A stretch of 7,081 nucleotides of DNA, taken from Acidimicrobiales bacterium (GTDB lineage Bacteria; Actinomycetota; Acidimicrobiia; Acidimicrobiales; Ilumatobacteraceae). The stretch is taken from assembly GCA_030833305.1 (NCBI GenBank), contig JAURHL010000101.1, positions 1-7,081 on the forward strand, written 5' to 3'. This document shows, piece after piece, positions 1-5,269 of the stretch; within the stretch, counting starts at the first letter, position 1, and each line of letters opens with the position of its first letter. Under the pieces are notes generated by a model that was not told where the DNA came from, did not search any database, and saw only the letters and a list, made by a program, of their open reading frames with translations. The position numbers and the translations under genes are program-made.

Positions 1-1139
1 CGCATCGACTCGATGAGAACGGCCAACTGCAATTCACCTCGCCCGGCGACCTCCATGACCTCGGCCGAGTCCGTGGGGTGCAACTTGATCGACACGTTTC
101 CGAGCACTTCCTTGTGCAGGCGGTCGAGAAGATGTCGGCTGGTGAGATACTTCCCGTCGCGACCGGCGAATGGAGAGGTGTTGACGCCGAAGGTCATCCG
201 CAGCACGGGTTCGTCGACCATCAAGCGGGGCAACGGCACCGGATTGTCGGTCGATGCGATGGTGTCACCGATCTCCACCTCGGGGAAACCCGCGACCACG
301 AACAAGTCGCCGGCGAACAACTCGTCCTGCTCCACGCGGCCGACGCCCGAGTACGCCATCAATTGCGCCAGACGCCTCTTCAGTGGCGGTTGGCCCTCGA
401 CGAACTCCTCCTCCAACAGGGCGACCATTTCGCCCTTGCGCAGTGCGCCTTGATAGATACGACCGACGGCCAACCGGCCGAGGTACTCCGACGCGTCCAG
501 GTTCGTCACCAGAGCCTGCAAGGGTGCGTTCGGATCACCGTCGGGGGCGGGAATGCGGCTCAGAATGGTGTCGAGCAAGGGTGACAGATCGGCGTCGACC
601 GGGGGCATTCCGAGACCGACCATGGCGCGTCCCTCACGGGCCACGGCCGACACGACCTCGAACTCGATGTGGTGGTCCGCCGCCTCGAGGTCGATGAAGA
701 GTTGGTACACCTCGTCGAGCACTTCTTGGGCTCGGGCGTCTCCACGGTCGACCTTGTTGATCACGACGATCGCCGGGAGGTCTCGGGCCAGGGCTTTCTG
801 CAAGACGTACCGCGTCTGGGGCAGTGGACCTTCGGCGGCGTCGACGAGAAGCAGGATTCCGTCGACCATCGTGAGGGCGCGTTCCACCTCACCGCCGAAG
901 TCGGCGTGACCGGGAGTGTCGACCAAGTTGATCTTGGTGCCCTTCCAGGTGATGGAAGCCGCTTTGGCCAGAATCGTGATTCCTCGTTCGCGCTCCTGAT
1001 CGTTCGAGTCCATGACCCGATCTACGACCTGCTGGTGGGCGGCGAAGGTGCCCGTGGCCCGAAGGAGGGCGTCGACGAGCGTGGTTTTGCCGTGGTCGAC
1101 GTGAGCGACCAAGGCCACATTACGGAGGGGATTTGTCAT
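1..1139 (-). CDS. typA: Translational GTPase TypA/BipA (partial, C-terminal part outside window)
   Basis: TypA/BipA is a ribosome-binding GTPase of the EF-G family, linked to ribosome assembly and stress or cold adaptation. I translated the minus strand from the ATG at 1139: 379 codons are present and the frame is open at base 1, so the 3' end is missing (the family is roughly 600-640 residues). Visible GTPase motifs are the P-loop AHVDHGKT at residues 12-19, the switch I segment RERGITI at 50-56 with T55, DTPGHADF at 74-81, and NKVD at 128-131 followed by R132. A beta-barrel domain follows from about residue 200. An EF-G-like domain III ends in GRGELQLAVLIESM at the window edge, which matches the BipA signature. 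The N-terminus leading straight into RNVALVAHVDHGKTT fits known TypA starts. No Shine-Dalgarno is visible and a run of six C lies just before ATAT-free CCT-ATG, so translation may be coupled to the gene 21 bp upstream. The family call is very secure. Confidence 0.96.
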   Translation of the reverse strand, partial: MTNPLRNVALVAHVDHGKTTLVDALLRATGTFAAHQQVVDRVMDSNDQERERGITILAKAASITWKGTKINLVDTPGHADFGGEVERALTMVDGILLLVDAAEGPLPQTRYVLQKALARDLPAIVVINKVDRGDARAQEVLDEVYQLFIDLEAADHHIEFEVVSAVAREGRAMVGLGMPPVDADLSPLLDTILSRIPAPDGDPNAPLQALVTNLDASEYLGRLAVGRIYQGALRKGEMVALLEEEFVEGQPPLKRRLAQLMAYSGVGRVEQDELFAGDLFVVAGFPEVEIGDTIASTDNPVPLPRLMVDEPVLRMTFGVNTSPFAGRDGKYLTSRHLLDRLHKEVLGNVSIKLHPTDSAEVMEVAGRGELQLAVLIESM

Positions 1140-1160
1140 AGGGGGGTGTGAAACGAGGAC

Positions 1161-1391
1161 TCACTCGTCGTCAGCGTCGTCACTTTCGTCGGTGTCCTGG
1201 GCCTCGTCATCGAGGTCCGCCTCGTCGTCATCGTCGAACACGACGCCGTACTTCTCCGCCAACGCCGCGTACTCGTCGTCCTGGGATTTCGGGCCCTTGT
1301 CGGACCCGCCGAGACCGAGATCGAACGCACTGGGGCCGGCTTGCTTCAATTTGCGCGCTTCTTCGAAACGACGATGACGACCCTTCTTCAC
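1161..1391 (-). CDS. DUF3073-like small charge-polarised protein
   Basis: This is a 76-residue protein of unknown function. I chose the GTG at 1391 because a GGAG Shine-Dalgarno lies 7 nt upstream and the protein then begins MKKGRHRRFEEARKLKQ, a strongly basic N-terminus. The frame stays open upstream to an ATG at 1583, but that extension is proline-rich and lacks protein-like character. Residues 2-17 are basic, residues 38-50 (SQDDEYAALAEKYGV) resemble the tyrosine-containing centre of DUF3073, and residues 53-76 are almost all Asp and Glu. Short length, basic head, YAxxAxKYG-like centre and acidic tail match the layout of the actinobacterial DUF3073 family, although the N-terminal wording differs from the Streptomyces members I remember. 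A basic head suggests nucleic-acid or ribosome contact, but that is inference. It lies 21 bp upstream of typA on the same strand and is probably co-transcribed with it. Confidence 0.8.
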   Translation of the reverse strand: MKKGRHRRFEEARKLKQAGPSAFDLGLGGSDKGPKSQDDEYAALAEKYGVVFDDDDEADLDDEAQDTDESDDADDE

Positions 1392-1398
1392 GGCAGGG

Positions 1399-1402
1399 CT
1401 CC
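1399..1402 (-). promoter_or_regulatory. Shine-Dalgarno deciding the DUF3073-like start
   Basis: GGAG on the minus strand is followed by a 7-nt spacer (CCCTGCC) and the GTG at 1391. This is the only well-placed Shine-Dalgarno I found in the window. It decides between this start and the upstream in-frame ATG and GTG codons. Confidence 0.65.
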
Positions 1403-1437
1403 GAACTGGTGTGGGGACTGGGGCGGGTGGATGATTC

Positions 1438-1467
1438 GGGTGACACACCGACGGTGGACGTCGACCC
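1438..1467 (-). other. Candidate hairpin in the leader of the DUF3073-like gene
   Basis: The 30-bp segment can fold as an irregular hairpin. The outer GGGT/ACCC pairs, then GAC/GTC, then CACC/GGTG around a 3-nt loop, with a single-base bulge and an asymmetric 3x1 internal loop. That gives 11 pairs in all. It lies between the candidate promoter and the GTG at 1391, so it would be in the 5' leader. It has no U-tract, so it does not look like a standard intrinsic terminator. Chance pairing in GC-rich DNA is a real alternative. Confidence 0.25.
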
Positions 1468-1488
1468 GGGCCCACGAGGGGCTTCAAC

Positions 1489-1494
1489 ATTGTA
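1489..1494 (-). promoter_or_regulatory. Candidate -10 box (TACAAT) for the DUF3073-like/typA unit
   Basis: TACAAT on the minus strand matches the TATAAT consensus at five of six bases. It lies in the 193-bp gap (1392-1584), the longest in the window, and would give a leader of roughly 90 nt. No good -35 sits at 17 bp. An alternative pair slightly upstream is CTGAAA (1541-1546) with GATAAC (1518-1523) at a 17-bp spacing. The rest of the gap shows no ORF with protein character and no clear terminator for rnd. Confidence 0.3.
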
Positions 1495-1584
1495 GGTCCG
1501 TGAACCGTCGCCAACGGGTTATCTGATCCACAAAATCCCATTTCAGCAGGGTTCCCCCGACCGGAGCACCCGAATCGGCTCAAC

Positions 1585-2751
1585 TCAGGCCTCGGCGGAC
1601 GTCACCTCGGTCGAGGCCGAAATGAGCCGGAGTCCCCCGTGACCGTCGAAGGACAGGCCCGATCGCCCGGCCAAAAGATCCTCGATCTGGGCCCCCACCA
1701 GATCCCGCCGCCAACCACCGGACAAGCGGGCACCCTCGTCACGACGAAGAAGGGCCACGATGTCGTGTCGGGTGGCCAACAACGCAGTGTCCACGTCGTT
1801 GGTGCGGGCCACCTCACTGATCCAGGCCGACACCAACGTGATCGCAGGCCGCAGGTTGCGGTCCAATTCCTCACCTTCGGAGGGTGGAAGATCGGCACGG
1901 CGGTCCCGACCACGTTTCACCGCCTCGAGGATCTCCGCTCCGATCGCCCCGCGCGTGTGCCGGTCATCGACCCCGCGAGCCTGCGAGAGCTCGGCCACCG
2001 AGGAGGGATCGCGTTGAGCGACGCCGTGAAGCGCCAAGTCGGGCAGAACCTGTCGGGGCGGTATGTCGCTGGCCATCGCTCGCCGCTCGCGCCATTCGGC
2101 CAAGGACGCCAGAATCCCACGGGTTCGTGGCTTCATACCACGGAGGTCCTTCTGCTTCAGCCATGCATCGGCGGGATCGGCCGGCCCGGCCTTGCGTGTA
2201 CGCAATTCCTCGCAGGCATCCTCGCACCATTGGAGTCGGCCACGGTCGACGAGTTCGTTGCGGAGCCGGTCGTGCAATTCGAGGAGGTGCTCGACATCGG
2301 ATGCCGCGTACGACAATTGGCCCGTGGTGAGGGGACGTCGCAACCAATCGGTCAGGCGGTCCCCCTTCGGGAGAGAAATCTTCAATTGTGCGTTCACGAG
2401 CGAAGCCAGCGACGGAGTCGAAAAACCGAGAAATCCGGCGGCGATCTGGGTGTCGAACATTCGATTCGGGACGGAGCCGACGGCGTGGGTCAGAACGTCC
2501 ATGTCCTGCTGAGCCGCATGAAGGACGATCAGGTTCTCGTCTCCGAAGATCCGAGTGATCGGCGCGATGTCCACGGCCAACGGATCGATGATGGCCACAC
2601 CGTCGGACCAGGCCACCTGAACCAGGGCCAAGCGCGGGAAATAGGTGCGCTCACGATGGAATTCGGTGTCGAGAGCGATTCGGGGTTCGGAAACGAGAAC
2701 GTCGAGCAGTTCGGTCAAGGCCTCACGAGTGTCGACGAAGAGGAACGTCAC
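1585..2751 (-). CDS. rnd: Ribonuclease D (DEDDy 3'-5' exonuclease with HRDC domain)
   Basis: RNase D trims RNA 3' ends, notably tRNA precursors, using two metal ions. The 388-residue protein from the GTG at 2751 matches the usual size. The exonuclease motifs are D28 and E30 in ALDTEF, D85 in AAQQDMDVL, and Y148 with D152 in YAASDVEHL, which is the complete DEDDy set. The spacing is almost the same as I recall for the E. coli enzyme. An HRDC-like domain follows at about 205-290 (LAEWRERRA, then IPPRQVLPD). A C-terminal extension runs to 388. The start is chosen because protein similarity begins there and its GTG overlaps the rhodanese stop as GTGA, the typical sign of translational coupling. 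The frame continues upstream to 2922, but that part lies inside the rhodanese gene in another frame. All catalytic residues are present, so it should be active. Confidence 0.94.
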   Translation of the reverse strand: MTFLFVDTREALTELLDVLVSEPRIALDTEFHRERTYFPRLALVQVAWSDGVAIIDPLAVDIAPITRIFGDENLIVLHAAQQDMDVLTHAVGSVPNRMFDTQIAAGFLGFSTPSLASLVNAQLKISLPKGDRLTDWLRRPLTTGQLSYAASDVEHLLELHDRLRNELVDRGRLQWCEDACEELRTRKAGPADPADAWLKQKDLRGMKPRTRGILASLAEWRERRAMASDIPPRQVLPDLALHGVAQRDPSSVAELSQARGVDDRHTRGAIGAEILEAVKRGRDRRADLPPSEGEELDRNLRPAITLVSAWISEVARTNDVDTALLATRHDIVALLRRDEGARLSGGWRRDLVGAQIEDLLAGRSGLSFDGHGGLRLISASTEVTSAEA

Positions 2752-3086
2752 CGGGGCGACGATCCTTCGACGACGTCGCGACCGCTCATGATCCAAGCCA
2801 TCGTTCCCCCCGCCACGTTCGTCACCTCGAACCCCAGACCGGCGAGGTGGGCACACGCGCTCGCACTTCGACCACCGACCTTGCAGATCATGAGCGTGCC
2901 GTTGCCCCGCGGATCCCGGCATTCCTCGACCCGTTGCGCGAGCTCGGAAAGCGGAACCGAAACGGCACCGGGCACGTGACCGGAGAGGTACTCGTCCGTC
3001 TCGCGCACATCGACGAGAAAGGCGCCGGCCGCGAGCCGGTCCTCCAATTCGTCGATGTCGATCTCTCCGAAAAGTTCCTCGGTCAC
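2748..3086 (-). CDS. Single-domain rhodanese-like sulfurtransferase
   Basis: This 112-residue protein carries one rhodanese domain. Such proteins move sulfane sulfur through a persulfide on the active-site Cys. Visible marks are LVDVRETDEYLSGHVPGAVSVP at about 24-45 (the CH2-A type VDVR and GHxPGA motifs), and the active-site loop CKVGGRS at 68-74 with C68 as the persulfide Cys. A GGTMAW motif near 93-98 closes the domain. There is no signal peptide or membrane segment, so it is probably cytoplasmic. The start is the GTG at 3086, 9 bp after the mobA stop. No Shine-Dalgarno is visible, but TAGCCT lies 6 nt before the GTG. Its stop overlaps the rnd start by 4 bp. The specific acceptor cannot be read from the sequence. 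Its position behind mobA makes molybdopterin sulfur chemistry possible but unproven. Confidence 0.93.
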   Translation of the reverse strand: MTEELFGEIDIDELEDRLAAGAFLVDVRETDEYLSGHVPGAVSVPLSELAQRVEECRDPRGNGTLMICKVGGRSASACAHLAGLGFEVTNVAGGTMAWIMSGRDVVEGSSPR

Positions 3087-3092
3087 CCTGAC

Positions 3093-3098
3093 AGGCTA
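3093..3098 (-). promoter_or_regulatory. Candidate leaderless -10 box (TAGCCT) for rhodanese-rnd
   Basis: TAGCCT on the minus strand lies 6 nt before the GTG at 3086 and fits the TAnnnT form. Its first three bases are the mobA stop codon TAG. If active, it would start a leaderless rhodanese-rnd transcript inside the larger cluster. No convincing -35 is seen. Confidence 0.4.
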
Positions 3099-3650
3099 AC
3101 CGAGGTCCTCGGGGCGATTGGCGTTACGGAGCACCTCGGACGGAAACTCCACCGTCGCCACGCGCAGCAACCCGATGACGTTGCGCAAAGAGCGCCTCTC
3201 CATCGCCAACTCTCTCTCGATCGTCTGAATCGACGATCGACGCCACCAGGCGAACAAGGGTTGCGGGCCTTCGGAACACGAGGCCAGGATCACGTCGTCG
3301 AACGGGTGGTTCTCCAACGCCGACTGCAGTTCGCGGATCGCTTCACGGTCCAGGGCGATCAGGTCGACGGCCGCGACGAGGGTCCACTCTTCTTCGGCCG
3401 ATCGGAGACTCGTTCTGATCCCTTCGAGTGGACCTCGGTCTTGTTCGAGATCCGGAACGTGCGCGAATCCGCAGTCACGAAATCGCTCTCCCGATCCCCC
3501 GATCAATCTGACGTTCACGAAACCCGAATCGACGAGCAGCCGCGCCAGGCGGATCGCCGCCGGCTGATCCTGCACCTCCATGAGTGCTTTGTCCCGACCC
3601 ATTCGCGAGGACGCTCCCCCCACCAGGATCACCGCGGACCGGGAAGACAT
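3096..3650 (-). CDS. mobA: Molybdenum cofactor guanylyltransferase MobA
   Basis: MobA transfers GMP from GTP to molybdenum-molybdopterin, making the dinucleotide cofactor of DMSO-reductase-type enzymes. The 184-residue protein is the usual length. The nucleotide-binding signature GGASSRMGRDKAL is at 11-23. DRGPLEGI at 71-78 matches the D-x-GPLxGI motif. D96 lies in the metal-binding Asp position (AAVDLIALD), where most relatives have C-D-x-P, so the proline is replaced by isoleucine. PQPLFAWW at 130-137 and the C-terminal NANRPEDL at 176-183 are also typical. The ATG at 3650 follows the DUF3151 stop by only 3 bp, so translation is probably coupled. No other Moco gene is in the window. A MobA-like NTP transferase of other specificity remains possible, but the GPLEGI and NxNxPEDL motifs favour MobA. 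Confidence 0.87.
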   Translation of the reverse strand: MSSRSAVILVGGASSRMGRDKALMEVQDQPAAIRLARLLVDSGFVNVRLIGGSGERFRDCGFAHVPDLEQDRGPLEGIRTSLRSAEEEWTLVAAVDLIALDREAIRELQSALENHPFDDVILASCSEGPQPLFAWWRRSSIQTIERELAMERRSLRNVIGLLRVATVEFPSEVLRNANRPEDLG

Positions 3651-3653
3651 CGA

Positions 3654-4094
3654 TCAGGCTTCGTCCGGAACGCCGTTCGGCTCGAGCTGGAGCACGAAGA
3701 GACGACACCGCTCCGCCTCGTCGAGTTCGCCGATCGTCCCGGCCGTGACACCGAGGCGACTCAACGCGCGCAGAAAGCCACGATTCGGCTCGTGACTCCA
3801 TCGAAGGTACCCCGAACCACGCCAACCGTTCTGGCGGAGGAGGTCGAGTCCCCGGTGGTAGGCGACTCGATAACACGCGTACCGCTCGATCTCGTCGCGT
3901 GCCAGGTCGCCGAGGGCCACCCACGCATCGATCCAGCGGGGGTTCCGGGACACGATGTCGGCGACCAATCCTCGTCTCACCGTCGGGTCGGCGTCGAGAG
4001 CTCTCTTCAATTCGTGGCGCACGGCGGCATCGACCTCCGGCAACTTGGTGGACGGCGGACCTTGAGCGGAAAGGTTGACGGGGTTCTGCGACAT
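3654..4094 (-). CDS. DUF3151 family protein
   Basis: This is a 146-residue conserved protein of unknown function. The strongest mark is WSHEPNRGFLRALSRLG at about 103-119, followed by AGTIGELDEAERCRLF at about 121-136. Both are hallmarks of actinobacterial DUF3151. AYHRGLDLLRQNGWRG at about 78-93 also fits. The middle (WIDAWVALGDLARDE, then ERYACYRVAYHRGLD) has the helix-pair rhythm of a TPR-like repeat, which is inference. There is no signal peptide, membrane segment or catalytic motif I can name. It opens the cluster with mobA 3 bp downstream. The ATG at 4094 has TAGATT 6 nt upstream and no Shine-Dalgarno, which suggests a leaderless mRNA. Confidence 0.88.
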   Translation of the reverse strand: MSQNPVNLSAQGPPSTKLPEVDAAVRHELKRALDADPTVRRGLVADIVSRNPRWIDAWVALGDLARDEIERYACYRVAYHRGLDLLRQNGWRGSGYLRWSHEPNRGFLRALSRLGVTAGTIGELDEAERCRLFVLQLEPNGVPDEA

Positions 4095-4100
4095 GCCGGG

Positions 4101-4106
4101 AATCTA
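4101..4106 (-). promoter_or_regulatory. Candidate leaderless -10 box (TAGATT) for the DUF3151-mobA cluster
   Basis: TAGATT on the minus strand is separated from the ATG at 4094 by 6 nt (CCCGGC). It fits TAnnnT with transcription starting at or next to the ATG. It shares the 67-bp divergent gap with the box at 4149-4154 on the other strand. No clear -35 is present. Confidence 0.45.
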
Positions 4107-4148
4107 ACGGGGTGCAGCAGATGCATGGTGTCGCACGTCGACTTTCCG

Positions 4149-4154
4149 TAGCCT
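4149..4154 (+). promoter_or_regulatory. Candidate leaderless -10 box (TAGCCT) for the small membrane protein gene
   Basis: TAGCCT is followed by 7 nt (TGCGTGC) and the ATG at 4162, with no Shine-Dalgarno in between. The hexamer is identical to the one before the rhodanese gene. The -35 region at about 4126-4131 is poor. Confidence 0.45.
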
Positions 4155-4161
4155 TGCGTGC

Positions 4162-4440
4162 ATGCACGCGCTCCTGTCCTTGTCCGTCGATCAATTGAAG
4201 AACGTTTCCCTCGCGGGGGTCATCGCACCGATCGTCGTCGGAGTGATCCTGATGAAGTTCGTGGCCAAAGCGATGGTACGAACGATCATCATGGTGATCG
4301 CCTTGGTCCTGGCCGTCGCCGTCTATTCCCAGCGGCAGGAAATCTCCGATTGTTACGACGACGCTCGTTCGGGTGAGGCGATCATCGACGCCGAGATCTC
4401 GTGCTCCTTTTTCGGGCAGGACGTGACTCTCACGCCCTAG
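4162..4440 (+). CDS. Small two-helix membrane protein of unknown function
   Basis: I do not recognise a family for this 92-residue protein. Two hydrophobic stretches are visible, at about 15-34 (AGVIAPIVVGVILMKF core) and about 38-56 (IIMVIALVLAVAVY core). The short link between them carries K32, K36 and R40, so the positive-inside rule puts the link in the cytoplasm and both ends outside. The 36-residue tail has exactly two cysteines, C64 and C81, which could form a disulfide outside the cell. The tail is acidic in its middle (DDARSGEAIIDAE). The ATG at 4162 is placed 7 nt after TAGCCT. Its TAG stop overlaps the stop of the convergent hydrolase gene. The clear membrane pattern and tight fit between neighbours support a real gene. 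Confidence 0.72.
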   Translation: MHALLSLSVDQLKNVSLAGVIAPIVVGVILMKFVAKAMVRTIIMVIALVLAVAVYSQRQEISDCYDDARSGEAIIDAEISCSFFGQDVTLTP

Positions 4441-5249
4441 TCGGGTTCGACCGATACGACCCGGTCCCAGGCACCCGATTCGAGACGTCGTATCAACGGA
4501 AGTACCAGCAGCGCGTAGAAGTCGTCGGCACTCGCCGAGTGCGCGTTGTGATGCGCGCCCGGCAGGACGACCATGCGACCGTCGATGGAGAGTTCCGACA
4601 CGATTCGAGCCGATCGTCGGAAATCATCCCGAGACGCCTCCCCGCACCCCGACATCACCGGACACTCGATCCGAGCCCCCTTCCACGGTGCGCCGCGCCG
4701 CAAGGAGATCGACTCCGCCCGCAACGCCACGCCCTCGGCGCGTCGCGAATCCTTCGTGCGCTGAGGTAACCGCTCCCAGCGCTCACGTCCGACGAAACGA
4801 CGCATGAAGGTTTCGGCCGCATCCTCGGGAGTGGCGGCCCGCGCGGCCACCGAGCCTCCGCCGTCCTTCGACCACCAAGATTCCCAACTCATGGGAGACT
4901 CGTACACGACGAGACCGCGAACAAGACCCGGAGTTTCCGCGGCCAGTCCCAACGCGATCGCGCCCCCGAGGCTGTGCCCCACGACGATGCTCGGGACGGG
5001 ACCGATGACCGTGTGAAGATCCTCCATGTGAGCCGTGATGCTTCGATCTCCGGGCGCATTCAGGGAGCGGCTGTACCCCTGACGATCGTACGTGACCACT
5101 TCGCCGTGGGGCCGAAGGTGTTTGACGAGTCGCGCGAATCCGCTCTCACGATCCATCGACCCGTGCACCAGCACGAAGCGGTGAGGGCCTCCGTCGTGTC
5201 GCGAAACGTGCAGACCCGAGACGTGTCGGACTGTGGGATCGGTGGTCAC
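4437..5249 (-). CDS. Alpha/beta-hydrolase fold protein
   Basis: This 270-residue protein is a typical single-domain alpha/beta hydrolase, probably a cytoplasmic esterase- or lipase-like enzyme; the substrate cannot be told. LVHGSM at 27-32 is the oxyanion-hole strand. VVTYDRQGYSRS at 51-62 is the usual loop after strand 4. GHSLGG at 91-96 is the nucleophile elbow with S93. The catalytic His is most likely H233, in the PGAHHNAHS segment at 230-238, with H234 and H237 nearby. The acid is not obvious: the expected loop after strand 6 reads SGCGEASRDD (200-209), so E204 or an Asp there are candidates. A cap-like region lies at about 120-190. The GTG at 5249 is the first start and leaves only 20 bp to the divergent phosphatase gene. 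No Shine-Dalgarno is visible. The gene stands alone on its strand. Confidence 0.87.
   Translation of the reverse strand: MTTDPTVRHVSGLHVSRHDGGPHRFVLVHGSMDRESGFARLVKHLRPHGEVVTYDRQGYSRSLNAPGDRSITAHMEDLHTVIGPVPSIVVGHSLGGAIALGLAAETPGLVRGLVVYESPMSWESWWSKDGGGSVAARAATPEDAAETFMRRFVGRERWERLPQRTKDSRRAEGVALRAESISLRRGAPWKGARIECPVMSGCGEASRDDFRRSARIVSELSIDGRMVVLPGAHHNAHSASADDFYALLVLPLIRRLESGAWDRVVSVEPD
4442..4463. terminator. Possible hairpin terminator just past the convergent stops
   Basis: CGGGTTCG and CGACCCG face each other across a 7-nt loop (ACCGATA), giving seven pairs with one bulged T. Two G-T wobbles could extend the stem on the plus-strand RNA. It starts 2 bp after the plus-strand stop and lies within the last codons of the hydrolase gene. 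No U-tract follows, which is common for actinobacterial terminator candidates but also weakens the case. Confidence 0.3.
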
Positions 5250-5256
5250 ACCTGAT

Positions 5257-5262
5257 TATCTA
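5257..5262. promoter_or_regulatory. Shared bidirectional -10 region in a 20-bp divergent gap
   Basis: TATCTA on the plus strand reads TAGATA on the minus strand. It lies exactly 7 nt from the phosphatase ATG (5270) and exactly 7 nt from the hydrolase GTG (5249). Better-matching overlapping hexamers are GATAAT on the minus strand (5260-5255, five of six to TATAAT) and GATTAT on the plus strand (5254-5259). The gap has no room for two separate promoters or for a leader with a Shine-Dalgarno. Confidence 0.45.
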
Positions 5263-5269
5263 GTCGGTC

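Noticed and set aside
1161..1240. GTC/CTC-rich, repeat-like stretch at the end of the DUF3073-like gene
   Set aside because: It only reflects Asp and Glu codons of the acidic tail, and there is no regular repeat unit.
1392..1583. N-terminal extension of the DUF3073-like protein to 140 residues
   Set aside because: The extra part is rich in Pro, Gly and Cys without structure, overlaps the candidate promoter and leader, and the GTG at 1391 has a well-spaced GGAG.
2752..2922. N-terminal extension of RNase D to 445 residues
   Set aside because: It lies entirely within the rhodanese gene in another frame, and RNase D similarity begins at the GTG at 2751, which overlaps the rhodanese stop.
1639..2979. 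446-codon open frame on the plus strand opposite rnd and rhodanese
   Set aside because: It is the antisense shadow of genes with complete catalytic motifs. Its translation shows no recognisable motif, and long stop-free antisense frames are expected in GC-rich DNA.
2847..4151. 434-codon open frame on the plus strand opposite rhodanese, mobA and DUF3151
   Set aside because: It crosses three well-supported minus-strand genes and their junctions, and its composition is rich in Arg, Asp, His and Gly with no domain pattern.
4393..4409. GAGATCTC palindrome followed by a short T-run, looking like an intrinsic terminator
   Set aside because: It lies inside the membrane protein coding region before its stop, the palindrome has no loop, and the T-run is only five bases and not directly attached.
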